Source: Shimia sp049116215
Lineage (GTDB): Bacteria > Pseudomonadota > Alphaproteobacteria > Rhodobacterales > Rhodobacteraceae
Direction: 5' to 3'
Length of the DNA stretch: 64,000 nt
NCBI RefSeq assembly: GCF_049116215.1
Contig: NZ_JAGDZB010000001.1
Span: forward strand, 868,001-932,000
Shown here: in pieces, positions 1 through 8,722 of the stretch
Numbering within the stretch: the first letter of the stretch is position 1
Layout: every line of letters starts with the position of its first letter
Translations under genes and position numbers: made by a program
Notes under the pieces: generated by a model
Database searches by the model: none
What the model saw: the letters and a program-made list of their open reading frames with translations, nothing else
What the model was told of the DNA's origin: nothing

Positions 1-632
1 GCGTCCTGCTCCACCTGTTGCGATAGGTTGTTGCGGGCATCAAACATTGTCAGGACAATACCCTCGATCCGCAGCCCCGCATTTGCAGTTTGGCGCACCT
101 CGCGCACGGTCAACATGAGTTGGGACAGGCCTTCCAACGCAAAGAACTCGCTTTGCAGCGGAATGAGCACGGAATGTGCGGCAATCATCGCATTCACAGT
201 CAACAGGTTCAGCGATGGCGGGCAGTCAATGAGGATGTAATCCAAGTCATATTTGTCCATGGCTGTCTGGCGCAGCGCATCATGCAACAGAAAACTGCGC
301 TTTTCATTGGACATCAACTCAATGTCAGCCGAGCTGAGATCTACGGTTGCCGGGACAATCGACATGTTTGAGGTTTCTGTGGCTTGGATCACATCCTCCA
401 ATTCCACATCACCTGTCAGAAGATCATATGTTGTGTAGGTGCGGTCCTCAACATCAACACCAAGGCCGGTAGAGGCATTACCTTGAGGGTCAAGGTCGAC
501 CAAAAGCACCTTATGCCCTTCTTCGGCAAGCGCGGCCGCGAGATTAATTGTCGTTGTGGTTTTGCCCACGCCACCTTTTTGGTTGGCCACTGCGATGATT
601 TTGGGCCCTTCAGGGCGTGTGGGATCCGACAC
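1..632 (-). CDS. parA: Chromosome-partitioning ATPase ParA (C-terminus beyond window)
   Basis: ParA is the Walker-type ATPase that, with ParB bound at parS, moves newly replicated origins apart on the nucleoid. About 210 residues are visible. The N-terminus has the deviant Walker A motif KGGVGKTTT near residue 20, followed by VDLDPQGNAS, and later the DCPPSLNLLT motif, all diagnostic of the family. I chose a GTG start at 632, giving MSDPTRPEGPKII; no ATG gives a full-length N-terminus. It overlaps the 3' end of rsmG by 23 bp, so it is translated from the same leftward message as mnmG and rsmG. The protein runs off the left edge. parB would be expected just beyond the edge, but it is not visible. 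Confidence 0.95.
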   Translation of the reverse strand, partial: MSDPTRPEGPKIIAVANQKGGVGKTTTTINLAAALAEEGHKVLLVDLDPQGNASTGLGVDVEDRTYTTYDLLTGDVELEDVIQATETSNMSIVPATVDLSSADIELMSNEKRSFLLHDALRQTAMDKYDLDYILIDCPPSLNLLTVNAMIAAHSVLIPLQSEFFALEGLSQLMLTVREVRQTANAGLRIEGIVLTMFDARNNLSQQVEQD

Positions 633-1248
633 GATTGAGCTCTCCGATCTTCAGAATGACCGCTTCTGGGTCCGTGATACTTTTTACCACTTCGTAATCA
701 AATGACCACGATTTCTGTGCGGATTGCAGCTCTTTTTGCCAACGTGCCCCTTTTGGAAATACGGCGGTGCCGGTGGTTTGCAAATGACGTTCCGTATACT
801 CACACAGGAGTGTGAGGTCCGCCAAAGCTCGTGCAGACAAAACATCCGCTTCCTGAGGCACGGCACGCTCAATGCGCTCGGTCACAACAGAAGCTTTTAC
901 GCCGGTTTCGCGCAGAACAGTGCGCAAAAACGCGCATTTTCGTTGATCACTCTCGATCAACGTGACCTTTTGCGGAGCTTCCGGCTCAGCAGACATCAAC
1001 GCCACAACCAGGCCTGGAAAGCCACCACCGCTGCCGATGTCCACCCAATGGCCAGATTTTTGGGGTGCACAACGTAAAATTTGAATCGAATCCAAAATAT
1101 GTCGGGACCAAAGGTCATTGAGCGTGGATTTGGACACCAGGTTGATACGCGGATTCCACTTCACCAGCAGATCCGCGAGCGTTTCAAGGCGGGTCAATGT
1201 TTCACGTGAAACATTCAACTTGGTTTTGATGTGGTCAGGGCAGGACAT
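610..1248 (-). CDS. rsmG: 16S rRNA (guanine-527-N7)-methyltransferase RsmG
   Basis: RsmG (GidB) transfers a methyl group from S-adenosylmethionine to N7 of G527 in 16S rRNA; loss gives low-level streptomycin resistance in many bacteria. The 212-residue product has the family length and the SAM-binding motif VDIGSGGGFPG near residue 70, with NPRINLVSKST just before it. Its start ATG (1248-1246) shares one base with the mnmG stop codon and its end overlaps parA, so the three genes are translationally packed. Codons for NVSRET near residue 13 contain a perfect parS palindrome, which constrains this part of the protein sequence. Confidence 0.96.
   Translation of the reverse strand: MSCPDHIKTKLNVSRETLTRLETLADLLVKWNPRINLVSKSTLNDLWSRHILDSIQILRCAPQKSGHWVDIGSGGGFPGLVVALMSAEPEAPQKVTLIESDQRKCAFLRTVLRETGVKASVVTERIERAVPQEADVLSARALADLTLLCEYTERHLQTTGTAVFPKGARWQKELQSAQKSWSFDYEVVKSITDPEAVILKIGELNRVGSHTP
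1198..1213. promoter_or_regulatory. parS centromere-like site inside rsmG
   Basis: The 16-bp sequence TGTTTCACGTGAAACA is a perfect palindrome identical to the widely conserved ParB-binding parS site. It lies in the 5' part of rsmG, encoding the residues NVSRET, about 0.6 kb from parA and 5 kb from the proposed origin. ParB would nucleate here to build the partition complex. Confidence 0.93.
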
Positions 1249-3119
1249 TACGCGGATTTCACCTTCTTGGCTTGGCGCAACTTGGCGAGCAGCAACGTCA
1301 AAGCTGCTGGAGTCATACCGTCAATTCGGCCCGCTTGCCCCAAGTTGGAGGGACGCACGGCGTTCAGCTTTGTTTTCAATTCAGTGCTAAGCCCCTCGAT
1401 CACATCAAAGTCAAAATCAGACGGAATGATCTGCGTTTCATCCCGCCGTATTGCTTCTACATCACGCTTTTGCCGCTCAATATAATTTGCATACAGAGCA
1501 TCCCGCTCCAGTTGCTCCTGAATTTCCGGCTCAACACCCCCAAATCGATCATCCAGAGGGATCAGATCGTCAAACCCCACTTCCGGGAACGCCAGAACCT
1601 GAAACGCTGTGCGGCGATTTCCGTCTTGATTCACCGCGATTCCAGCGGCATTGATTTCTTTGGGCGTAAACCCCTTCTCTTCCAAAAGAGATTTTCCGGT
1701 GGTTAGCTTTTCAGATTTCATCCCAAACGTAGCTTTTCGGGCCTCTCCGATCAATCCGAGGTCCAGACCAATGGGAGTCAATCGTTGATCCGCATTGTCA
1801 GCCCGCAAAGACAAACGAAACTCTGCGCGCGACGTAAACATCCGATAAGGCTCCGTCACACCACGGGTGATCAAGTCATCCACCATAACGCCGATATAGC
1901 TGTCTGATCGACTGAAATGGTGTGGATCTTTGCCTTGCGCGGACAACGCTGCGTTTAACCCCGCAACCAGACCTTGAGCTGCCGCCTCTTCATATCCAGT
2001 GGTGCCGTTAATCTGACCGGCCAAATAAAGACCCGGTACGTTTTTTACACTCAACTCCGCATTCAAAGCACGTGGGTCAACGTAATCATATTCAATGGCA
2101 TATCCAGGCTGCAGAATCTCAACGTCTTCCAACCCATAGATGGAACGGACGTACGATTCTTGTACATCTACCGGCAGAGAAGTGGAGATACCGTTGGGAT
2201 AGACTGTGTCGTCATCCAATCCCTCAGGCTCCAAGAACACCTGATGTGAATCTTTGTCAGCAAACCGCACAATCTTGTCTTCGATGGACGGACAATAGCG
2301 GGGCCCTACCCCATCGATGTGACCGCCGTACATCGCGGAGCGTGCCAGGTTATCCCGAATGATGTCGTGGGTTTTGGCGTTTGTATGCGTAATACCACAG
2401 GCAACTTGACGCGCAGATGGTTTCTTATTCATGAAGGAGAACATCACAGGCTCGTCATCACCAGGTTGGTTGTCGAGCAGATCCCACTTAATGGTTTTGC
2501 CATTCAAACGTGGCGGGGTACCGGTTTTAAGGCGGCCAAGCGGCAGTGCAAAACTGTCAATACGCTCAGCCAACTTCACCGAAGCGTTGTCGCCCATACG
2601 GCCGCCGGAATGTGAGACGTCGCCGATATGGATGACACCGCGCAGGAACGTCCCAGTGGTCAGAACCACGGCATGCGAAACGATCTCTGACCCATCTGCC
2701 AGAATGACACCGCGAACCGCTTGCCCTTCCATGCGAAAGTCAGTGGCCTCGCCCTCGATCACAGTCAGGTTTGGCGTCGCTTCAATTTCGGCCAGCATCT
2801 CTGTGCGATAGATTTTGCGATCTGATTGCGCGCGAGGACCTTGAACCGCAGGACCTTTCCGTCGGTTAAGCAAGCGGAACTGAATGCCAGCCTTATCCGC
2901 AATACGACCCATCACGCCATCTAAGGCATCCACTTCGCGCACGAGGTGGCCTTTTCCCAAGCCGCCAATGGCTGGGTTACAGGACATAACGCCAATGCCG
3001 GATTTCTTAAGGGTCACAAGCGCGGTTGATGCGCCCAAACGCGCGGAAGCCGCCGCTGCGTCTGCGCCAGCGTGCCCGCCCCCAACAACAATGACGTCAA
3101 AATGTTTCACGTGAAACAC
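1248..3119 (-). CDS. mnmG: tRNA uridine-5-carboxymethylaminomethyl modification enzyme MnmG
   Basis: MnmG (GidA) is the FAD-dependent partner of MnmE. Together they install the carboxymethylaminomethyl group on U34 of certain tRNAs. The 623-residue protein starts with the FAD-binding motif VVGGGHAGADAA at about residue 11. It also carries MSCNPAIGG and the C-terminal helical region typical of the family, with normal length. The start is a GTG at 3119-3117 (MFHVKHFDVIVV); this start region lies within a parS palindrome. The next gene upstream, mnmE, ends 14 bp away, so both partners sit in one leftward operon. Confidence 0.97.
   Translation of the reverse strand: MFHVKHFDVIVVGGGHAGADAAAASARLGASTALVTLKKSGIGVMSCNPAIGGLGKGHLVREVDALDGVMGRIADKAGIQFRLLNRRKGPAVQGPRAQSDRKIYRTEMLAEIEATPNLTVIEGEATDFRMEGQAVRGVILADGSEIVSHAVVLTTGTFLRGVIHIGDVSHSGGRMGDNASVKLAERIDSFALPLGRLKTGTPPRLNGKTIKWDLLDNQPGDDEPVMFSFMNKKPSARQVACGITHTNAKTHDIIRDNLARSAMYGGHIDGVGPRYCPSIEDKIVRFADKDSHQVFLEPEGLDDDTVYPNGISTSLPVDVQESYVRSIYGLEDVEILQPGYAIEYDYVDPRALNAELSVKNVPGLYLAGQINGTTGYEEAAAQGLVAGLNAALSAQGKDPHHFSRSDSYIGVMVDDLITRGVTEPYRMFTSRAEFRLSLRADNADQRLTPIGLDLGLIGEARKATFGMKSEKLTTGKSLLEEKGFTPKEINAAGIAVNQDGNRRTAFQVLAFPEVGFDDLIPLDDRFGGVEPEIQEQLERDALYANYIERQKRDVEAIRRDETQIIPSDFDFDVIEGLSTELKTKLNAVRPSNLGQAGRIDGMTPAALTLLLAKLRQAKKVKSA
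3103..3118. promoter_or_regulatory. parS site overlapping the mnmG start codon
   Basis: This is a second perfect copy of TGTTTCACGTGAAACA. It covers most of the GTG start codon and the first five codons of mnmG. ParB bound here would sit on the translation-initiation region and in the 14-bp mnmE-mnmG gap. Whether it affects mnmG expression cannot be judged from sequence. Confidence 0.93.
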
Positions 3120-3133
3120 TCCTCAAATTTGAA

Positions 3134-4432
3134 TCACTTTCCGATGCAGAAGCTCGAAAAGATCTCATCCAGCAAGTTCTCTACATCGACATGACCGACG
3201 ATGGAATCAAGGGCGCGAATCGCAGCGCGTAATTCTTCCGCCCCAATATCATAGTGATCCGGACCCAAAGAGAGAACGGCGCGGGCCGCATCCAGCGATT
3301 CGGATGCCCGTTTCATCGCGATACGATGCCGTTCGCGGGTGGCCACACCGGAACGCCCCGCCTGTTCCGAAAGCTTCTCGGTGATCTCAGCCACAAGTTC
3401 AGAAACGCCAAACCCGGTTTTTCCGGAAATTGCATTCTTGGGATCGCTTAGAGTATCCGCCTTGGCGGCACGGATCACATCGTTTGGAAGTGGGGTAAAG
3501 TCCGGCTCTTCATCACAAGTCTTGAGAAACACGCGAAGGTCGGCCGCTGCAGCCCGGTCGCGCGCACGTTGGATGCCGATACCTTCGACATGATCGTCAG
3601 TTTCGCGCAGGCCTGCGGTGTCGAGCAAAGTGACCGGTAACCCGTTCAGCTCCATACGCACTTCGATCACATCGCGTGTGGTGCCGGCGTATTCCGACGT
3701 AATTGCAGCTTCGCGACCAGCCAATGCGTTCAGCAATGTAGATTTGCCAACATTGGGCGCACCAAGGATCGCAACTTCGAAGCCTGTGCGGATACGTTCG
3801 GCGGTGTCAACACCTGCGATTTCCTTGTCGAGTTCAGTACGAACGCCAGATAGAAGCTCTGTGACCTCCGGTGTGACATCGACAGGCACATCTTCATCTG
3901 CAAAGTCGATGGTGGCTTCGATCAACGCAGCGGCTCGGATCAGGTCCGTGCGCCATTTTCCGGCGAGATTGCCGAGGTCTCCGGAAAGGACACGCAAAGC
4001 TTGGCGCCGTTGCGCTTCGGTTTCTGCATCAATGAGATCAGCAAGACCTTCGACCTGCGCCAAATCGAGACAACCGTTTTCCAAAGCACGACGGGTGAAT
4101 TCGCCCGCTTCCGCCAGACGCAAGCCTTCCATTTCTGAGAGTTCGCGCAGGACGGCATTCACCACAGCCGTGGAGCCATGCAGGTGCAGCTCTAGAACTT
4201 CTTCTCCTGTGAAGCTGCTGCCATTCTCGAAATAGAGCACCAAAGCTTGGTCTAGGCGTCGGCCTTCGCTGTCTTTCAGTAGTTTTAGGGCTGCCAAACG
4301 TGGCGCAGGCAAGTCTCCAAAGAGCGCACTGCCCGCCTCAGTCACCCGTGTACCGGACACACGAACGACAGCGACCCCCGCTTTACCGGGGGCCGTTGCA
4401 AGAGCGAAAATTGTGTCAGCCACATAGGCCAT
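3134..4432 (-). CDS. mnmE: tRNA modification GTPase MnmE
   Basis: MnmE is a multidomain, potassium-activated GTPase that works with MnmG on wobble uridines. The 432-residue protein has an N-terminal tetrahydrofolate-binding domain (TIFALATAPGKAGVAVVRVSG region). A G domain follows from about residue 215, with GAPNVGKSTLLNAL (G1) and DTAGLRETDD (G3). It ends in the catalytic FCIGK motif. Two in-frame starts lie side by side (GTG at 4435, ATG at 4432); I prefer the ATG. It lies between rho and mnmG on the leftward strand with very short gaps. Confidence 0.96.
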   Translation of the reverse strand: MAYVADTIFALATAPGKAGVAVVRVSGTRVTEAGSALFGDLPAPRLAALKLLKDSEGRRLDQALVLYFENGSSFTGEEVLELHLHGSTAVVNAVLRELSEMEGLRLAEAGEFTRRALENGCLDLAQVEGLADLIDAETEAQRRQALRVLSGDLGNLAGKWRTDLIRAAALIEATIDFADEDVPVDVTPEVTELLSGVRTELDKEIAGVDTAERIRTGFEVAILGAPNVGKSTLLNALAGREAAITSEYAGTTRDVIEVRMELNGLPVTLLDTAGLRETDDHVEGIGIQRARDRAAAADLRVFLKTCDEEPDFTPLPNDVIRAAKADTLSDPKNAISGKTGFGVSELVAEITEKLSEQAGRSGVATRERHRIAMKRASESLDAARAVLSLGPDHYDIGAEELRAAIRALDSIVGHVDVENLLDEIFSSFCIGK

Positions 4433-4442
4433 CACAGCATCC

Positions 4443-5714
4443 TTAGGTGTTCATCGAGTCAAAGAACTCGCCATTGGTTTTGGTTTGCTTGAGTTTGCCG
4501 AGCAGGAATTCCACAGCGTCGGTGGTGCCCATCGGGTTGAGAATCCGGCGTAGGACATAAGTCTTAGCCAAATCGCCTTTGTCGATAAGCAGATCCTCTT
4601 TTCGGGTGCCGGATTTGAGAATGTCGATCGCTGGGAAGACACGTTTGTCGGCCACTTTGCGATCCAGCACGATCTCAGAGTTACCGGTGCCTTTGAATTC
4701 TTCGAAGATCACCTCGTCCATGCGCGAGCCAGTGTCGATCAACGCGGTGGAGATGATGGTCAGAGAGCCGCCTTCTTCGATGTTACGCGCCGCACCAAAG
4801 AAACGCTTTGGACGTTGAAGCGCGTTGGCATCTACACCACCAGTCAAAACTTTGCCGGAAGAAGGCACCACGGTGTTGAAGGCACGACCAAGTCTTGTGA
4901 TGGAGTCCAGAAGGATCACAACATCTCGCTTGTGTTCCACCAAGCGTTTGGCTTTTTCGATGACCATTTCGGAAACCGCAACGTGGCGTGTGGCAGGCTC
5001 GTCAAAGGTCGAAGACACAACTTCACCTTTCACGTTGCGCTGCATGTCGGTCACCTCTTCAGGACGTTCATCGATCAGCAAAACGATCAGGTAACATTCC
5101 GGGTGGTTGGCTTCGATGCTGTGCGCGATGTTTTGAAGCAGAACCGTTTTACCCGTGCGAGGCGGCGCCACGATTAGGGAACGCTGGCCTTTACCAATTG
5201 GCGCGACAAGGTCGATGATCCGAGCGGAGCGATCTTTGATGGTGGGATCTTCGATCTCCATCTTCAGACGCTCATCCGGATACAACGGTGTGAGGTTATC
5301 AAACGCAATTTTGTGCTTGGCTTTCTCTGGCGCCTCAAAGTTGATCTGAGACACGCCTGTGAGCGCGAAATAGCGTTCTGTGTCACCTGGCGCTGTCATA
5401 ACCCCGTTCACGGTGTCACCGGTGCGCAGGGAGTACTTACGGATCATCTCAGGGGAGACGTAGATGTCGTCCGGACCCGGCAAGTAGTTCGCCTCTGGAG
5501 AGCGCAGGAAACCGAATCCGTCTTGAAGCACCTCAAGCACACCATCGCCGGAGATTTCCCATCCGTCATCTGCGCGTTCGCGCAGAATTTGGAACATCAT
5601 CTCGCCTTTGCGCATGGTGGAGGCGTTTTCGATCTCCAGCTCTTCGGCCATCGCCAAGAGATCTTTGGGGCTTTTGGCTTTCAATGTGCCAAGAGCAAGC
5701 TTTTCTTGTGTCAT
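4443..5714 (-). CDS. rho: Transcription termination factor Rho
   Basis: Rho is the hexameric RNA helicase that ends transcription of untranslated RNA. The product is 423 residues. It has an N-terminal Rho-N/cold-shock RNA-binding region (GFGFLRSPEANYLPGPDDIYVS), then the ATPase core with Walker A PPRTGKTVLL, VVILLDSITRLGRA (Walker B) and DERPEEVTDM. The open frame extends 20 codons upstream, but the family N-terminus is MTQEKLALGTLKAK, so I use the ATG at 5714. It heads the leftward rho-mnmE-mnmG-rsmG-parA run. Confidence 0.97.
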   Translation of the reverse strand: MTQEKLALGTLKAKSPKDLLAMAEELEIENASTMRKGEMMFQILRERADDGWEISGDGVLEVLQDGFGFLRSPEANYLPGPDDIYVSPEMIRKYSLRTGDTVNGVMTAPGDTERYFALTGVSQINFEAPEKAKHKIAFDNLTPLYPDERLKMEIEDPTIKDRSARIIDLVAPIGKGQRSLIVAPPRTGKTVLLQNIAHSIEANHPECYLIVLLIDERPEEVTDMQRNVKGEVVSSTFDEPATRHVAVSEMVIEKAKRLVEHKRDVVILLDSITRLGRAFNTVVPSSGKVLTGGVDANALQRPKRFFGAARNIEEGGSLTIISTALIDTGSRMDEVIFEEFKGTGNSEIVLDRKVADKRVFPAIDILKSGTRKEDLLIDKGDLAKTYVLRRILNPMGTTDAVEFLLGKLKQTKTNGEFFDSMNT

Positions 5715-5836
5715 GAAAATATCCTGTGCTGCCCGAGAGAAAGGCAGATCATGTACTCTGTATTTGGAAGGCACTCAGCCCGGACGGGCCAGTTGGCGGC
5801 AGTTCTACGCCACTTTCTTCGCCTGAGTCAAACGCT

Positions 5837-6286
5837 TCAGAATTTCACAACAACGGAGACGACAATCAGAACCATCAAAACCGTCGGAACTTCGTTCATC
5901 ATGCGATACTGGCGACCGGAGAGTTTGTTTTCATCTCGGCCAAACTTCTTACGCATAATCATCAACCAATGATCAAACACTGTCATGGAGATCACACCAA
6001 ATGCTTTGGTGTAAGGCCAGACTGCAGACCAATCGACCACACCAGGTGTAAACACAAGTGTGAGGCCTGCGATCCAGGCCACGATGCTGGCAGGTGCCAT
6101 GATGTAGCGCTGAAGCTTGAATTCCATAATCTTCAGGGTTTCGTCGAGTTGATCGCCCTTCTCTGCCCGCTCTGCGTGATAGACGAAGAGACGAGGGAGA
6201 TAAAAAATACCTGCCATCCAGCTGATCACTGCAATGATGTGCAGAGAAAGCACGTAAGGGTAAATATCGACGAGAAAGTAACTCAT
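5837..6286 (-). CDS. hemJ: Protoporphyrinogen IX oxidase HemJ
   Basis: HemJ is the membrane protein that oxidises protoporphyrinogen IX to protoporphyrin IX in heme synthesis in most alphaproteobacteria. The 149-residue protein has four predicted membrane segments. It carries the family motifs LHIIAVISWMAGIFYLPRLFVYH at residues 15-37, including a conserved histidine, and KAFGVISM. It is the last leftward gene before the proposed origin. In many relatives hemE and hemC are nearby; neither is seen here. Confidence 0.93.
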   Translation of the reverse strand: MSYFLVDIYPYVLSLHIIAVISWMAGIFYLPRLFVYHAERAEKGDQLDETLKIMEFKLQRYIMAPASIVAWIAGLTLVFTPGVVDWSAVWPYTKAFGVISMTVFDHWLMIMRKKFGRDENKLSGRQYRMMNEVPTVLMVLIVVSVVVKF

Positions 6287-6702
6287 GATGGTTTGATCCT
6301 GATCGAAGCCGGACCCTCTCTATAATAAATAAATATATATATAGAAAAGGATGATGAATAAGTAGGGAGGTCCAATCCTGTGGATTATCCAGTTTCCCTA
6401 GGACTTACCCACATCTGAATGGTTTGCTCTGATCTGTATCAACATCTGGTGAGAAAGTTAAAAGGATTTAACGTTTTCAGTATGTTGAGAGAAAAATGAC
6501 AGCTGTGTGACTGTGGGTAACTGGGTGGAGAAACCGGTATGCGGGTGATTCCTCCCACAGGCAAAGTTTTCCCCGTCCACCGTGCAGAAAATCGGGGGAT
6601 TTCCGTGAGACGGGGGTGAGTTTCCCCAGCTTGCAAAATCCCACAGAAATTTCCAGAAAGGACTCCAAAGAAGTTCCTTCCTTTCTCCACGGATTTATCC
6701 AC
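6287..6702. other. Candidate chromosomal replication origin (oriC)
   Basis: This 416-bp gap separates the leftward genes (hemJ, rho, mnmE) from the rightward genes (maf, aroE, coaE, dnaQ), the arrangement expected at an alphaproteobacterial origin. It starts with a TA-rich run at about 6320-6345, a possible unwinding element. Further right are DnaA-box-like 9-mers: TGTGGATTA at 6379-6387, TTACCCACA at 6405-6413, TGTGGGTAA at 6512-6520 and a perfect TTATCCACA at 6695-6703. There is no convincing gene inside. The parS sites and parA lie 3-6 kb away. The function is inferred from sequence and context only. Confidence 0.8.
6320..6345. other. TA-rich run, possible DNA-unwinding element
   Basis: A run made almost only of T and A (TATAATAAATAAATATATAT and onward) stands out strongly from the surrounding GC-rich DNA. 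It lies at the hemJ side of the candidate origin. An unwinding element is the natural reading beside DnaA boxes; it could also contain the hemJ promoter. Confidence 0.6.
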
Positions 6703-6703
6703 A
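6695..6703 (+). promoter_or_regulatory. Perfect DnaA box touching the maf start codon
   Basis: TTATCCACA matches the consensus DnaA box exactly. Its last base is the A of the maf ATG. DnaA bound here could act both in origin firing and as a brake on maf transcription or translation, though the latter is speculation. Confidence 0.8.
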
Positions 6704-7302
6704 TGACCACACCCCTGATCCTTGCTTCAGGCTCCGAGATACGGGCTCAGCTCCTATCTAAAGCCAATGTTGGTTACGAAACCGTTAAGCCGCGTGTCGA
6801 TGAGGAGATGATTAAGCGATCTTTGCAGGCGGAGGGAGCCACGCCACGCGATGTGGCGGATGCGTTGGCAGAGGCGAAGGCGCGTAAAGTGAGCTTGAAG
6901 CGGCCGGAGGCATTGGTTTTGGGTTGTGACCAAGTGCTCGATTTCCAAGGTACAATATTTTCCAAGCCGGACAGCGTGGAAGATGCGCGCAACCAATTGC
7001 TGTTGTTAAGAGGTCAACGTCACATGTTGCTGTCAGCAGCGGTTATCTATCAGAAAGGCGAGCCGCTTTGGCGTCATGTGGGGGTTGTACGGCTGTTCAT
7101 GCGGCAATTCAGCAACGCCTTTCTTGACGGCTATCTGGATCGCAACTTTGACAGCATCCGCCATTCGGTTGGCGGGTATAAGTTAGAAGAAGAAGGTGTG
7201 CGCCTGTTTGACAAGATTGACGGAGACTACTTTACCGTTCTTGGCATGCCGCTTGTAGAAATTCTGTCGTTCCTGACGACACGGGGAGAACTGCCACAAT
7301 GA
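6703..7302 (+). CDS. maf: Maf-family nucleotide pyrophosphatase
   Basis: Maf proteins hydrolyse non-canonical or modified nucleoside triphosphates and are linked to septum control. The 199-residue product has the N-terminal LASGSEIRAQLL segment, GCDQVL with the catalytic aspartate, and the C-terminal VGGYKLEEEG / GDYFTVLGMPL blocks. The usual SPRR of Maf is SEIR here, a variant of the N-terminal motif. The frame is open upstream to 6616, but the ATG at 6703 gives the family N-terminus. Its last four bases overlap the aroE start. Confidence 0.9.
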   Translation: MTTPLILASGSEIRAQLLSKANVGYETVKPRVDEEMIKRSLQAEGATPRDVADALAEAKARKVSLKRPEALVLGCDQVLDFQGTIFSKPDSVEDARNQLLLLRGQRHMLLSAAVIYQKGEPLWRHVGVVRLFMRQFSNAFLDGYLDRNFDSIRHSVGGYKLEEEGVRLFDKIDGDYFTVLGMPLVEILSFLTTRGELPQ

Positions 7303-8132
7303 CATTGCCCTCCATTCCACTGGCGGGTGTGATCGGGAACCCGATTGCGCACTCAAAATCACCGGTCCTGCATGGGCATTGGTTGAAGACATATGACATT
7401 GCCGGACATTATGTGCCGCTTGAGGTCGAGGCGGATGCTCTGGGAGATGTGTTGAAAGCGATGCCAAAGATGGGCTTTGTAGGTTGTAACGTGACGATCC
7501 CGCATAAAGAGCGGGTGATGCAGTTTGTTGACCAGATCACGGATCGCGCTACGCTGATTGGGGCGGTGAACACGCTGATCTTTCTCAATGATGGTAGCAT
7601 TCTGGGCGACAATACAGATGGATACGGGTTCATCGAAAACCTGCGTCAGGGGGCACGGGAATGGGATGCCTCTGCGGGTCCAGCTGTTGTGTTGGGCGCA
7701 GGTGGTGCCGCGCGGGCGGTTGTGGCGTCTTTGCTCGATGCTGGTGCGCCGGAGATTTTGCTAACCAACCGCACGCGCGTGCGCGCAGACAAGTTGCGCG
7801 AAGATTTTGGCGCGCGGGTGAAGGTGGTTGAGTGGGTTCAAGCAGGCAATATTCTGGAAGCAGGCGCCACGCTGGTGAACACAACATCGCTTGGAATGAC
7901 CGGGAAGTCAGAACTGCGCGTGCCGATGGATGGGCTGCATAAAGAAACGGTGGTGACCGATCTGGTGTATACGCCGTTGACGACAAATTTCCTGCGAACC
8001 GCCAATGAGATTGGCTGTGTGACCGTGGATGGATTGGGCATGTTGTTGCACCAAGCCGTGCCTGGGTTTGAACGCTGGTTTGGGCGCCGTCCCGTGGTGG
8101 ACGATGAAACCCGGCGCGTGGTTTTGGGATGA
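7299..8132 (+). CDS. aroE: Shikimate dehydrogenase AroE
   Basis: AroE reduces 3-dehydroshikimate to shikimate with NADPH in aromatic amino-acid synthesis. The 277-residue protein has the substrate-binding VIGNPIAHSKSP and NVTIPHKE (catalytic lysine) motifs, GAVNTL and NTDGYGF. The dinucleotide-binding loop LGAGGAARAV is near residue 130, and GLGMLLHQA is near the C-terminus. It overlaps maf and coaE by four bases each, pointing to translational coupling in the maf-aroE-coaE-dnaQ unit. Confidence 0.96.
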   Translation: MTLPSIPLAGVIGNPIAHSKSPVLHGHWLKTYDIAGHYVPLEVEADALGDVLKAMPKMGFVGCNVTIPHKERVMQFVDQITDRATLIGAVNTLIFLNDGSILGDNTDGYGFIENLRQGAREWDASAGPAVVLGAGGAARAVVASLLDAGAPEILLTNRTRVRADKLREDFGARVKVVEWVQAGNILEAGATLVNTTSLGMTGKSELRVPMDGLHKETVVTDLVYTPLTTNFLRTANEIGCVTVDGLGMLLHQAVPGFERWFGRRPVVDDETRRVVLG

Positions 8133-8722
8133 GCTTTAAGCTTGGCCTGACCGGGTCGATTGGCATGGGCAAATCGACGACGGCGCAGATGTTTGTTGAT
8201 CTGGGCTGTGCGCTTTGGGATGCGGATGCGGCGGTGCATCGGCTTTATGATGTAGGCGGTGCGGCGGTTACGCCGATGCAGGCAAAGTTTCCGGAGGCTG
8301 TGATTGCGGGCGTTGTGTCTCGTGACAAGCTCAAAGAGGTGATTGGTCGCGATCCTTCGGCGCTCAAAACGATTGAAGAGATTGTGCATCCCTTGGTCGC
8401 GCAGGACCGTGCCACCTTCATTGCCTCTGCCACGGCTGACATTCTAGTGTTTGATATTCCGTTGCTGTTCGAAACCGGTGGCAACGCAGCGATGGATGCG
8501 GTTGTATGCGTCTCTATTCCAGCTGAAATGCAGCGGGATCGGGTTTTGGCACGGGGCACGATGAGTGAGGCCCAGTTTGGGCAGATCTGTGCCAAACAGA
8601 TGCCAAATGATGAGAAAGTGGCCCGCTCAGATTACGTTGTAACCACAGACACGCTTGACCATGCGCGCCAGCAGGTGGAGAAGATCGTGACCGCCATTAG
8701 GGGACAGTTGGCCAATGCGTGA
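8129..8722 (+). CDS. coaE: Dephospho-CoA kinase CoaE
   Basis: CoaE phosphorylates the 3'-hydroxyl of dephospho-CoA, the last step of coenzyme A synthesis. The 197-residue product has the P-loop GLTGSIGMGKST at residues 5-16, DADAAVHRLY, and the DIPLLFETG block of the family. The ATG overlaps the aroE stop (ATGA), and its end overlaps dnaQ by eight bases. Confidence 0.96.
   Translation: MSFKLGLTGSIGMGKSTTAQMFVDLGCALWDADAAVHRLYDVGGAAVTPMQAKFPEAVIAGVVSRDKLKEVIGRDPSALKTIEEIVHPLVAQDRATFIASATADILVFDIPLLFETGGNAAMDAVVCVSIPAEMQRDRVLARGTMSEAQFGQICAKQMPNDEKVARSDYVVTTDTLDHARQQVEKIVTAIRGQLANA

Noticed and set aside
6458..6471. TTAA-N6-TTAA in the candidate origin, like a CtrA box
   Set aside because: The accepted CtrA spacing is seven bases; with six and no second copy I do not call it.
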